7,017 nucleotides of DNA from Fimenecus sp045611635 (GTDB taxonomy: Bacteria > Bacillota > Clostridia > Oscillospirales > Acutalibacteraceae), in the NCBI GenBank assembly GCA_045611635.1, contig JAZKXL010000106.1, positions 1-7,017 on the forward strand. The letters are read 5' to 3'. Positions within the stretch are counted from its first letter, which is position 1. Every line of letters begins with the position of its first letter. The position numbers and the translations under genes are program-made. Positions 1-5,240 of this stretch are shown here, piece by piece. The notes under the pieces are model-generated. The model was given only the letters and a program-made list of their open reading frames with translations. It was not told where the DNA came from and ran no database searches.

Positions 1-387
1 TATGATGCAATGTGTATTCCAACTGCATCACAAAACAAAAAAGGTGCTGAGGCATTTATAAACTTTATGTTAGAGCCAGAAATTGCCCTTGCAAATGCGG
101 AGTATATTTATTACGCAACACCAAATAAAGCAGTGCTTGAAAATCCTGATTACTCTCTTGCCGACAGTGAAGCAGTTTATCCTAAAAACTTGAAAAATAG
201 TCAGGAATTTCATAATTTGCCAACTGATACATTGCAGTATATGAATAACCTTTGGATGAAAGTTAAAGGTGAAAATGATACGCAGGGACTTTACACTGCA
301 TTCTTTTCAGTAATTGCAGTGGTGATAGTAATCATAGTTGCGCATATACTCAAAAAGAACAAAATGAAAAAGTATTATAATGTATAA
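1..387 (+). CDS. potD: PotD-like spermidine/putrescine ABC transporter substrate-binding protein, C-terminal part, with C-terminal membrane anchor
   Basis: The 5' end is cut by the window; the frame is open from base 1 and the last 128 residues are visible. The text YDAMCIPTASQNKKGAEAFINFML, followed by PEIALANAEYIYYATPN, matches the C-terminal lobe of PotD-type periplasmic-fold proteins, which bind spermidine or putrescine outside the membrane and deliver it to a PotABC importer. Family members usually end shortly after the LW-x-x-LK-like stretch, seen here as NNLWMKVKG. This protein instead continues with a hydrophobic segment of about 20 residues (nt ~295-350, TAFFSVIAVVIVIIVAHIL) and a basic tail (KKNKMKKYYNV). 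That is a typical stop-transfer anchor with its C-terminus inside the cell. Whether it also has an N-terminal lipoprotein signal, or is fused to a permease, cannot be seen. A terminator follows 5 nt after the stop. The family call is firm; the exact substrate is inferred. Confidence 0.82.
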   Translation, partial: YDAMCIPTASQNKKGAEAFINFMLEPEIALANAEYIYYATPNKAVLENPDYSLADSEAVYPKNLKNSQEFHNLPTDTLQYMNNLWMKVKGENDTQGLYTAFFSVIAVVIVIIVAHILKKNKMKKYYNV

Positions 388-392
388 AATTT

Positions 393-422
393 GCGGGAGT
401 TAATTCTCCCGCTTTTTGTTTT
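393..422 (+). terminator. Rho-independent terminator of the potD-like gene
   Basis: A perfect 7-bp GC-rich stem (GCGGGAG 393-399 with CTCCCGC 406-412) closes a 6-nt loop and is followed directly by TTTTTGTTTT. It lies 5 nt after the potD-like stop codon, so it ends that transcription unit. Confidence 0.93.
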
Positions 423-429
423 AACTAAC

Positions 430-586
430 AAATTTTAGTTTGTCGAGATGTTTAAGTGTAAAGTTGAAAACGTAAAGTGGAAAGTGTCGGGTCTGCGACA
501 CTGATTATATCTATAATTGCAACGCAGTTCATTCGTTTTCCGTTTTCCATTTTCCATTTTACACTTAGTTCGACAAACTATAATTT
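430..586. repeat. Palindromic, MITE-like non-coding element with heptad-built arms
   Basis: The outer ends are an 11-bp perfect inverted repeat (TAGTTTGTCGA 436-446 and TCGACAAACTA 570-580), extendable to about 430/586 with one mismatch. A second perfect 9-bp pair lies inside (AAGTGTAAA 454-462 with its complement 558-566). The arms then continue as degenerate 7-nt units of the form NNGGAAA: on the left 456-483, and in reverse complement on the right 537-564, four units each and in register. The centre holds a perfect 7-bp stem-loop (AGTGTCG 483-489 with CGACACT 496-502, loop GGTCTG) and a small palindrome, ATTATA-TC-TATAAT (504-517). The perfect repeat ends in TA on both sides, as expected for a Tc1/IS630-type miniature element that duplicates a TA target, but this is inference. 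There is no convincing gene inside. It lies between the terminators of two convergent genes, a typical tolerant insertion spot. Confidence 0.7.
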
Positions 587-590
587 ATCA

Positions 591-626
591 AACAAAAAGG
601 ACATTGTGATAACCACAACGTCCTTT
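591..626 (-). terminator. Rho-independent terminator of the coaX-panT unit
   Basis: Read on the minus strand, AAAGGACGTTGTG (626-614) pairs with CACAATGTCCTTT (608-596) around a 5-nt loop, and TTGTTTGAT follows. One pair (619 with 603) is a G-U wobble in the minus-strand RNA but an A-C mismatch in plus-strand RNA. The structure is therefore best in the direction of the panT-like gene, whose stop codon is at 632-634, six bases away. Confidence 0.87.
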
Positions 627-631
627 AATTT

Positions 632-1246
632 TTACTTGTATTTTTGTATTGCTTTTTTTATTGCACTTGCAACGGGTGGAGCAATAATTGTTGTTGAAAC
701 AATTTCCATAACGCCATTAAGTCCTACAAACGCAACTAAGAATGGCCATAACTCTGCACCATTTCGGATTCCCATTATGTAGTTACTGTTGCCAAAGAAA
801 AGCATTAGCAAACTCATAAAGAAAATTGTGTTAAGCACAGGCGCCATAAAGCTTGCAAAAACTAAAGCAATCTTTTTCTTTTTTCTTGCAATAAGCTTGT
901 AAATAACTCCGCAAAGATAACCCATAAGCACACGAGGTACCATACACATTATAAATGTATATACGGGATTAATTTGTAAAAGCGCTGTACCAAAAAGGTC
1001 AAGTCCAAAACATTGAATAAAACTTGTAATACCAAATACAAGTCCTAAAAATGCACCGGATTTTTCACCAAGTGTAATTGCACCAACTGCAACGGGAATC
1101 ATAATAAAGGTCATTTTTACAACGCCTATTTGTAAATAGCCGATAGGTGTAAATGCCATAAGTACAATAAGTGCAGTCAGTAACGCATTTTGAACAAGAA
1201 AAAGAGTTCTTTTCTTTCTTGCTCGTTTTGTTGTTTTTTTTGCCAT
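632..1246 (-). CDS. panT: ECF transporter substrate-binding (S) component, probably for pantothenate (PanT-like)
   Basis: This 204-residue integral membrane protein has a basic N-terminus (MAKKTTKRARKKR) and about six hydrophobic segments (roughly residues 16-38, 40-60, 63-80, 90-118, 125-151 and 168-195). That is the size and plan of ECF-type S components, which bind a vitamin and share a common energising module (EcfA, EcfA', EcfT) encoded elsewhere. The stretch AFTPIGYLQIG followed by TFIMIPVAVGAITLGEKSGAFLG, and the later APVLNTIFFM, fit the PF12822-type S-component family that contains PanT. The upstream neighbour on the same strand is a pantothenate kinase, and this context is the main reason for choosing pantothenate over another vitamin; the substrate is inferred, not read. 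The start at 1246 is fixed by a perfect AAGGAGG (1260-1254) 7 nt upstream. It lies 62 nt after coaX with no terminator between, so the two are probably co-transcribed. Confidence 0.85.
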   Translation of the reverse strand: MAKKTTKRARKKRTLFLVQNALLTALIVLMAFTPIGYLQIGVVKMTFIMIPVAVGAITLGEKSGAFLGLVFGITSFIQCFGLDLFGTALLQINPVYTFIMCMVPRVLMGYLCGVIYKLIARKKKKIALVFASFMAPVLNTIFFMSLLMLFFGNSNYIMGIRNGAELWPFLVAFVGLNGVMEIVSTTIIAPPVASAIKKAIQKYK

Positions 1247-1308
1247 TTATATTCCTCCTTGCTACTGTTCCCATTTGGGATACAATGCAAAATTTGACAA
1301 ATAAATAT

Positions 1309-2073
1309 TTAGTTGTTTTTCTCGTAAATTGTTTTAAGCCCTTTAAGAATTAAATCTTGGTCAAGCACCATTTCTCGTTTGCATACAGGGGCAATAAAAG
1401 ATGCAATTCCTCCTGTGGCAATAATGGTTTTTGGTTCACCTAATTCATCAACAAATCTATCAATAAGTCCATCAATCATTGAAGCTGTGCCAAGAACTAT
1501 TCCACTTTGCATACTTTCAATAGTGTTAGTTCCACACGCTTTCTTTGGTGGATCTAAAGGGATTGCAGGTAAAAGTGAGCTTGTGTCAGTAAGTGCTTTA
1601 AGTGAAATTGCAACGCCTGGTGCAATCATACAACCTTTAAAATTACGTTTTTCATCAACTGCACAAATTTTTGTAGCAGTGCCTAAATCTACAATAAATG
1701 CAGGAAGAGGGTATCCACTTACCGCACCAACCGCACCTGCTGCTAAATCCGCACCAAGTTGAGCAGGGTTGTCAATTAAAATATTAAGTCCTGTCTTAAC
1801 ACCAGGTGAAAGTACAATCACTTTTTTGTTTGTAAGACGAGTAACAGCATTTTTAATATGAACAGTAATTTCAGGCACAACTGATGAAATCACAGTACCT
1901 TCAATATCACTTGTTTTAATATTATAGACTGAAAAGATGTTTACAAAATCAACTGCAAACTGGTCATCAGTTTTTTGACGGTCAGTTGAAATGCGAGCAC
2001 TCATAGTAAGAGTGTCACCATCAAAAATACCAAGATTTATATTTGTATTACCAATATCAACTGTAAGAAGCAT
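1309..2073 (-). CDS. coaX: Type III pantothenate kinase (CoaX)
   Basis: This 254-residue cytoplasmic enzyme of the ASKHA fold phosphorylates pantothenate with ATP, the first step of CoA synthesis. Visible motifs are the phosphate-1 loop DIGNTN (residues 6-11, with D6), VISSVVP (61-67), NPAQLGADL (102-110), the phosphate-2 loop DLGTATK (129-135), GCMIAPGVAISLKAL (147-161), TIESMQSGIVLG (184-195) and the adenosine motif ATGG (219-222). Length is normal for the family. Two usually conserved positions differ: GADR is GADL (L110), and the second Thr of GTATT is Lys (K135). As I recall, a second CoaX-like subfamily in Firmicutes has the GADL/GSDL form, so this may be that paralogue group. The start has GAGGTG (2084-2079) 5 nt upstream. 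The gene is divergent from the PflX-like gene and heads the coaX-panT unit. Confidence 0.93.
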   Translation of the reverse strand: MLLTVDIGNTNINLGIFDGDTLTMSARISTDRQKTDDQFAVDFVNIFSVYNIKTSDIEGTVISSVVPEITVHIKNAVTRLTNKKVIVLSPGVKTGLNILIDNPAQLGADLAAGAVGAVSGYPLPAFIVDLGTATKICAVDEKRNFKGCMIAPGVAISLKALTDTSSLLPAIPLDPPKKACGTNTIESMQSGIVLGTASMIDGLIDRFVDELGEPKTIIATGGIASFIAPVCKREMVLDQDLILKGLKTIYEKNN

Positions 2074-2101
2074 TTTCTCACCTCATAAAAACAATATAAT
2101 A

Positions 2102-2130
2102 AGTATATACCATTTTTTGTTGTTTAGCAA
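2102..2130 (-). promoter_or_regulatory. Putative promoter of coaX-panT
   Basis: On the minus strand, TTGCTA (2130-2125) and TATACT (2107-2102) are separated by 17 nt and lie 28 nt ahead of the coaX start codon. Both boxes match the sigma-A consensus in most positions. Its -35 overlaps the -35 of the opposing promoter by one base, so the two cannot easily be occupied at once. Confidence 0.5.
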
Positions 2131-2148
2131 GCAAATTTGTGTTACAAT
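2120..2148 (+). promoter_or_regulatory. Putative promoter of the PflX-like gene
   Basis: TTGTTT (2120-2125), 17 nt, then an extended -10 TGTTACAAT (TG at 2140-2141, hexamer 2143-2148). The start codon is 24 nt further on, with GAGGTG (2162-2167) between, giving a very short leader of about 18 nt. Confidence 0.6.
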
Positions 2149-2172
2149 ACCTTATAGAAAAGAGGTGTAAGT

Positions 2173-3051
2173 ATGCTTTGCAACTTGTGTCCGCGAAACT
2201 GTAATGCTGAAAGAAGTGAAACTATAGGCAACGGATTTTGCAAAATGCCACAAAACCCTGTGCTTGCCAGGGCAAGTATTCATAATTGGGAAGAACCTTG
2301 TATCAGCGGAGAAAACGGTACAGGTGCAATCTTCTTTTCAGGATGTTCGCTTAAATGTTGTTTTTGTCAAAATTACCCTATAAGCCATGAAAATAAGGGA
2401 GAAGTAATTACTACCCAACGCCTTATTGAAATTATAAAAGAATTAGAAAACAGGGGAGTCCACACAATTGATTTTGTAAACCCTACTCATTTTTCTCATA
2501 TTATAATTGATGCACTTACACAGTATAAACCACAAATCCCCGTAGTTTACAATTCGTCGGGATACGATAATGTTGAAACTTTGCAAAAACTTGAGGGGCT
2601 TATTGATGTCTATCTACCTGACTTAAAATATTTTAGTAACGAGAAATCAAGTAATTATGCAAAATGTCCTGATTATTTTGAAAAAGCAAGCAAAGCAATA
2701 CTTGAGATGTACCGTCAACAACCAAAAACCCAGTTTAAAGATGGCATAATCCAAAAGGGAATTATAATCCGCCATCTTGTATTACCTAAAAACATAGACG
2801 AAAGCAAAAACATTCTTTTATGGATTAAAGAAAACCTGCCAAACGATACATATATAAGTATTATGAGTCAGTACACCCCATATGGCAATATTGCGGATTT
2901 TAAAGAATTAAACCGAAAACTAACTACTGCCGAGTACAATAAGGTGGTTGATTTCTTTATTGATTTAGGACTTCAAAATGGCTTTATGCAAGAAAAAACC
3001 TCTGCCAAAACTGATTTTATACCGAACTTTGATGGTACCGGTGTAAAATAA
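2173..3051 (+). CDS. PflX-like radical SAM protein (PFL-activase homologue, COG1313 type), target unknown
   Basis: This 292-residue cytoplasmic protein has the radical-SAM cluster motif C58-x3-C62-x2-C65 (GCSLKCCFCQN), which binds the [4Fe-4S] cluster that cleaves S-adenosylmethionine. Before it are HNWEEPCISGENGTGAIFFSG, and at the end QYTPYGN, ELNRKLTTAEY and NGFMQE with a terminal FIPNFDGTGV. These are signatures of the PflX family, homologous to pyruvate formate-lyase activases but of uncharacterised function. A second Cys set at the N-terminus, C3-x2-C6-x3-C10 with C23, may bind another metal or Fe-S centre and is also typical of this group. Length is normal. No glycyl-radical partner sits beside it; nrdD, 2.3 kb downstream, already has its own activase. 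The start is supported by GAGGTG 5 nt upstream. No terminator is visible before mscL, so some read-through is possible. Confidence 0.88.
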   Translation: MLCNLCPRNCNAERSETIGNGFCKMPQNPVLARASIHNWEEPCISGENGTGAIFFSGCSLKCCFCQNYPISHENKGEVITTQRLIEIIKELENRGVHTIDFVNPTHFSHIIIDALTQYKPQIPVVYNSSGYDNVETLQKLEGLIDVYLPDLKYFSNEKSSNYAKCPDYFEKASKAILEMYRQQPKTQFKDGIIQKGIIIRHLVLPKNIDESKNILLWIKENLPNDTYISIMSQYTPYGNIADFKELNRKLTTAEYNKVVDFFIDLGLQNGFMQEKTSAKTDFIPNFDGTGVK

Positions 3052-3053
3052 TG

Positions 3054-3082
3054 TTGAAATACATAATAAATAGTGTTAAAAT
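3054..3082 (+). promoter_or_regulatory. Promoter of mscL-proC
   Basis: TTGAAA (3054-3059), a 17-nt spacer, then an extended -10 TGTTAAAAT (hexamer 3077-3082, TG at 3074-3075). It begins 2 nt after the stop codon of the PflX-like gene and precedes the mscL ribosome binding site (AGAAGGA, about 3104-3110) and start at 3119. Confidence 0.75.
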
Positions 3083-3118
3083 AAAAAACATAAAATTAAA
3101 GAAAGAAGGATTATTAGA

Positions 3119-3580
3119 ATGAAAGGATTTTTCAAAGAATTTAAAGATTTCGCTATGCGCGGTAATGTAATTGACCTTGCAGTCGGTGTTATTATCGGTG
3201 GTGCTTTTCAAGCAATCGTAAAATCTCTTGTAGATGATATTGTAATGCCACTTATCGGTATTATTACAAAGAACGACTTCGCATCAAAGTTTGTTCAGCT
3301 TACTGGTAGAGAAACACTTTACGAAACAATTGAAGAAGCAACTGCTGCAGGTGTTTCAATTCTTACTTACGGTAACTTTATCAGTGCTGTAATTAATTTC
3401 ATCATTATGGCATTTGTTATCTTCTTGTTTGTTAAGGGTCTTAACAAGCTTACAACAATCGGCAAAAAGCCAGAAGTTGTGGAAGAAGCAGCACCTACAA
3501 CAAAGGTTTGCCCATTCTGCAAGAGTGAAATCGCAATTGATGCAACAAAGTGCGCACACTGTACATCTGATGTTGAATAA
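3119..3580 (+). CDS. mscL: Large-conductance mechanosensitive channel MscL with C-terminal zinc ribbon
   Basis: This 153-residue membrane protein forms a homopentameric pore that opens under membrane tension and releases solutes during hypo-osmotic shock. The N-terminus FKEFKDFAMRGNVIDLAVGVIIGGAF and SLVDDIVMPLIG are classic MscL. TM1 is about residues 17-46 and TM2 about 83-108. The periplasmic loop (47-82) contains LYETIEEATAAGVSILTYG. After TM2, where MscL normally ends in a charged helix bundle, there is a linker and then C131-x2-C134 ... C145-x2-C148 (VCPFCKSEIAIDATKCAHC), a four-cysteine zinc ribbon expected in the cytoplasm. As I recall, such tails occur in a subset of Firmicute MscL proteins; their role is unknown. 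The gene has its own promoter and a ribosome binding site 8 nt before the ATG, and is tightly linked to proC. Confidence 0.96.
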   Translation: MKGFFKEFKDFAMRGNVIDLAVGVIIGGAFQAIVKSLVDDIVMPLIGIITKNDFASKFVQLTGRETLYETIEEATAAGVSILTYGNFISAVINFIIMAFVIFLFVKGLNKLTTIGKKPEVVEEAAPTTKVCPFCKSEIAIDATKCAHCTSDVE

Positions 3581-3582
3581 TT

Positions 3583-4383
3583 ATGTATAGACTTGGATTT
3601 ATAGGTTGCGGAAATATGGCAACCGCCATTTTAAATGGTGTAGTTAATTCTCAGTATGTCAGCGGTGAAGATATTTGTGTTTTTGATGTTGATACTCAAA
3701 AGGCAAATGCTCTTAAAGAACAACTCTCAGTAGATGTTTTATCATCTGCCGAAGATGTGGCAACAAACGCAAAGGTGGTAATCCTTGCAGTAAAACCACA
3801 AGTTTTCCCTGAGGTTTTGCCACAAATCAAAGATGCACTTTCCGAAAATAACAATGCCCTTGTATCAATTGGTGCAGGTAAAACAATTTCTTATCTTTGC
3901 TCATTCCTTGAAAGCAATACGCCTGTTATTCGCGTTATGCCTAATATTAACGCTAAAGTGGGCGCATCAATGAGTGCGGTTTGCAAAAATGAGAAAGTAA
4001 ACGATGTGCTTCTTGATTTTGTAAAGGGATTGTGCCAAAGCTTTGGTGATGTAATAGAATTACCTGAAAGTCAGTTTTCAATTTTCGGTGTAATTGCCGC
4101 TTGCTCACCTGCATACGCATTTATGTTTATCGACTCAATGGCACGTGGCGCTGAAAAGAATGGCTTAAAGCGTGAAGATGCTCTTAAAATCTCCGCACAA
4201 GCAGTGCTTGGTAGTGCTAAAATGATGCTTGAAACAGGTGATTCTCCATGGGCACTTATAAATAGTGTTTGTTCACCAGGTGGTACAACTATTGAGGGTA
4301 TTGCAACACTACAAAATGAAGAGTTTGACAAAGCAGTTATGGATGCAGTACAAGCTTCATATGAAAAAGACAAAAGAATGTAA
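3583..4383 (+). CDS. proC: Pyrroline-5-carboxylate reductase
   Basis: This 266-residue cytoplasmic enzyme reduces 1-pyrroline-5-carboxylate to L-proline with NAD(P)H, the last step of proline synthesis. The Rossmann loop GFIGCGNMA (residues 5-13) opens the protein and fixes the start. AVKPQ (69-73), RVMPN (117-121), AACSPAYAFMF (173-182; usually SGSGPAY in this place) and SPGGTT (231-236) follow in the expected order, and the length is standard. The ATG is 2 nt after the mscL stop, and no Shine-Dalgarno-like sequence is visible in the 20 nt before it. Translation is therefore probably by reinitiation of ribosomes finishing mscL, which would tie the two levels together. A strong terminator follows 9 nt after the stop. 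Confidence 0.95.
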   Translation: MYRLGFIGCGNMATAILNGVVNSQYVSGEDICVFDVDTQKANALKEQLSVDVLSSAEDVATNAKVVILAVKPQVFPEVLPQIKDALSENNNALVSIGAGKTISYLCSFLESNTPVIRVMPNINAKVGASMSAVCKNEKVNDVLLDFVKGLCQSFGDVIELPESQFSIFGVIAACSPAYAFMFIDSMARGAEKNGLKREDALKISAQAVLGSAKMMLETGDSPWALINSVCSPGGTTIEGIATLQNEEFDKAVMDAVQASYEKDKRM

Positions 4384-4392
4384 TAAAAATTT

Positions 4393-4425
4393 AAGCATAG
4401 ATTTCGGTCTATGCTTTATTTTTTT
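4393..4425 (+). terminator. Rho-independent terminator of mscL-proC
   Basis: A perfect 9-bp stem (AAGCATAGA 4393-4401 with TCTATGCTT 4408-4416), 6-nt loop TTTCGG, followed by a T-rich run interrupted once by A. It lies 9 nt after the proC stop codon. Confidence 0.9.
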
Positions 4426-4433
4426 GTTTGTAT

Positions 4434-4443
4434 GTGTTAAAAT
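4434..4443 (+). promoter_or_regulatory. Extended -10 promoter element for nrdG
   Basis: GTGTTAAAAT, with TG at 4435-4436 and the hexamer TAAAAT at 4438-4443, starts a few bases after the terminator T-run. No good -35 lies at 17 nt; the position is TTTATT (4415-4420), inside the terminator stem and T-run. The same ten bases occur in the mscL promoter. Expression from it is probably modest. Confidence 0.5.
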
Positions 4444-4459
4444 AGATTTTAATAAATTT

Positions 4460-4466
4460 GAAAGGA
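4460..4466 (+). promoter_or_regulatory. Ribosome binding site that sets the nrdG start
   Basis: GAAAGGA lies 8 nt before the ATG at 4475. The reading frame stays open upstream to 4265, inside proC, but those extra residues are unrelated to the family and cross the proC terminator and the nrdG promoter. The start at 4475 is therefore the real one. Confidence 0.85.
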
Positions 4467-4474
4467 CTTTCATT

Positions 4475-5170
4475 ATGGTTATTAACGGCTTTCAAAAATT
4501 AACATTACTTGATTATCCTGGTAGAGTGGCTTGTACAATTTTTACCGCAGGGTGCAATATGCGTTGCCCATTTTGTCACAACGCTTCACTTGTAACTCAT
4601 ATTGATACTGAAAACACATTTTCTACTGAAGAAATTCTTAACTATTTAAAAAAGCGTCAAGGGATTTTAGAAGGTGTTTGTATTACTGGTGGTGAGCCAC
4701 TTTTACAGCCAGATATCAAAGAGTTTATTACTGAAATTAAAAAACTTGGGTATTCCGTTAAACTTGATACAAACGGCACATTCCCTGAAAAGCTTAAAGA
4801 GTTAGTTAACGAAGGACTTGTTGACTATGTTGCTATGGATATTAAAAACAGTAAAGCAAAATATAAAATGACTGCAGGAATAGAAAATCTTGATTTGTCA
4901 AAGATTGAAGAAAGCATTAACTTTTTAATTAACGGAAATTTAGATTTTGAGTTTAGAACAACAGTTGTTAACGAATTTCATACACCTGACGATATACAAG
5001 ATATTGTGGTGTGGCTTCGTGGTGCACACAAGTATTTTTTACAAAATTTTGTTGATTCAGGTGATTTAATAGGGGACTCTTTAAGCCCTGTAACCCTTGA
5101 TACACTTAGGTTTATGCAGGAAAAAGCAGTGAAAATTATACCAAATACCCAAATTCGTGGAGTTTCATAA
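4475..5170 (+). CDS. nrdG: Anaerobic ribonucleoside-triphosphate reductase activating protein (radical SAM)
   Basis: This 231-residue cytoplasmic radical-SAM enzyme uses S-adenosylmethionine and a [4Fe-4S] cluster to create the glycyl radical in NrdD. The N-terminus GFQKLTLLDYPGRVACTIFTAG leads into C27-x3-C31-x2-C34 (CNMRCPFCHN), the cluster motif. GGEPLL (72-77) is the SAM-binding GGE motif, and LDTNG (97-101) and MDIK (121-124) follow. This is the longer NrdG form (NrdG2, TIGR02495 type) found in many anaerobes, rather than the short E. coli type. Its substrate gene, nrdD, is the next gene downstream. nrdG comes first here, opposite to the common nrdD-nrdG order, and a separate strong promoter with NrdR boxes separates the two. 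The activase and the reductase can thus be expressed at different levels. Confidence 0.93.
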   Translation: MVINGFQKLTLLDYPGRVACTIFTAGCNMRCPFCHNASLVTHIDTENTFSTEEILNYLKKRQGILEGVCITGGEPLLQPDIKEFITEIKKLGYSVKLDTNGTFPEKLKELVNEGLVDYVAMDIKNSKAKYKMTAGIENLDLSKIEESINFLINGNLDFEFRTTVVNEFHTPDDIQDIVVWLRGAHKYFLQNFVDSGDLIGDSLSPVTLDTLRFMQEKAVKIIPNTQIRGVS

Positions 5171-5182
5171 AAGTTGCAAAAA

Positions 5183-5198
5183 ACACAATATATTGTGT
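5183..5198. promoter_or_regulatory. NrdR operator, box 1
   Basis: ACACAATATATTGTGT is a perfect 16-bp palindrome and fits the known NrdR box consensus closely. NrdR is the zinc-ribbon/ATP-cone repressor of ribonucleotide reductase genes. The site lies just upstream of the -35 of the nrdD promoter. Confidence 0.9.
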
Positions 5199-5207
5199 AA
5201 AAACCTA

Positions 5208-5236
5208 TTGACAAAACACTATATATGTACTATAAT
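5208..5236 (+). promoter_or_regulatory. Consensus sigma-A promoter of nrdD
   Basis: TTGACA (5208-5213), a 17-nt spacer, then TATAAT (5231-5236): both hexamers match the consensus exactly. Transcription should start near 5243, giving a leader of about 73 nt. It is the strongest promoter in the window and would be very active when not repressed. Confidence 0.93.
5216..5231. promoter_or_regulatory. NrdR operator, box 2 (degenerate)
   Basis: ACACTATATATGTACT keeps the left half and centre of the NrdR box; most of the right half has diverged. Its centre is 33 bp from that of box 1, about three helical turns, as in the paired boxes of other nrd promoters. It fills the spacer between -35 and -10, so binding would block RNA polymerase directly. 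Confidence 0.72.
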
Positions 5237-5240
5237 AAAT

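Noticed and set aside
535..562. Tandem GTTTTCC/ATTTTCC units as a possible CRISPR or satellite
   Set aside because: The units are 7 nt with no spacers and are mirrored in the opposite arm; they are part of the palindrome, not an array.
477..782. Open frame of about 100 codons on the plus strand starting inside the palindrome
   Set aside because: It starts without a ribosome binding site in the repeat, crosses the minus-strand terminator and runs antisense into the panT-like gene; its protein has no recognisable features.
1269..1280. Small inverted repeat TCCCA-TT-TGGGA between coaX and the panT-like gene
   Set aside because: Only 5 bp with a 2-nt loop and no T-run; too small to call a terminator or operator.
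1379..1762. Plus-strand open frame of 127 codons within coaX
   Set aside because: It is antisense to a well-conserved gene, has no ribosome binding site, and its translation is low-complexity Ala/Pro/Ser typical of a shadow frame.
3052..3118. Possible terminator between the PflX-like gene and mscL
   Set aside because: No hairpin of useful length is visible; the gap is filled by the mscL promoter and ribosome binding site.
4265..4474. N-terminal extension of NrdG to 301 residues
   Set aside because: The extra 70 residues overlap proC in another frame and span a terminator and a promoter. The ATG at 4475 has a good ribosome binding site and begins exactly at the family's conserved N-terminus.
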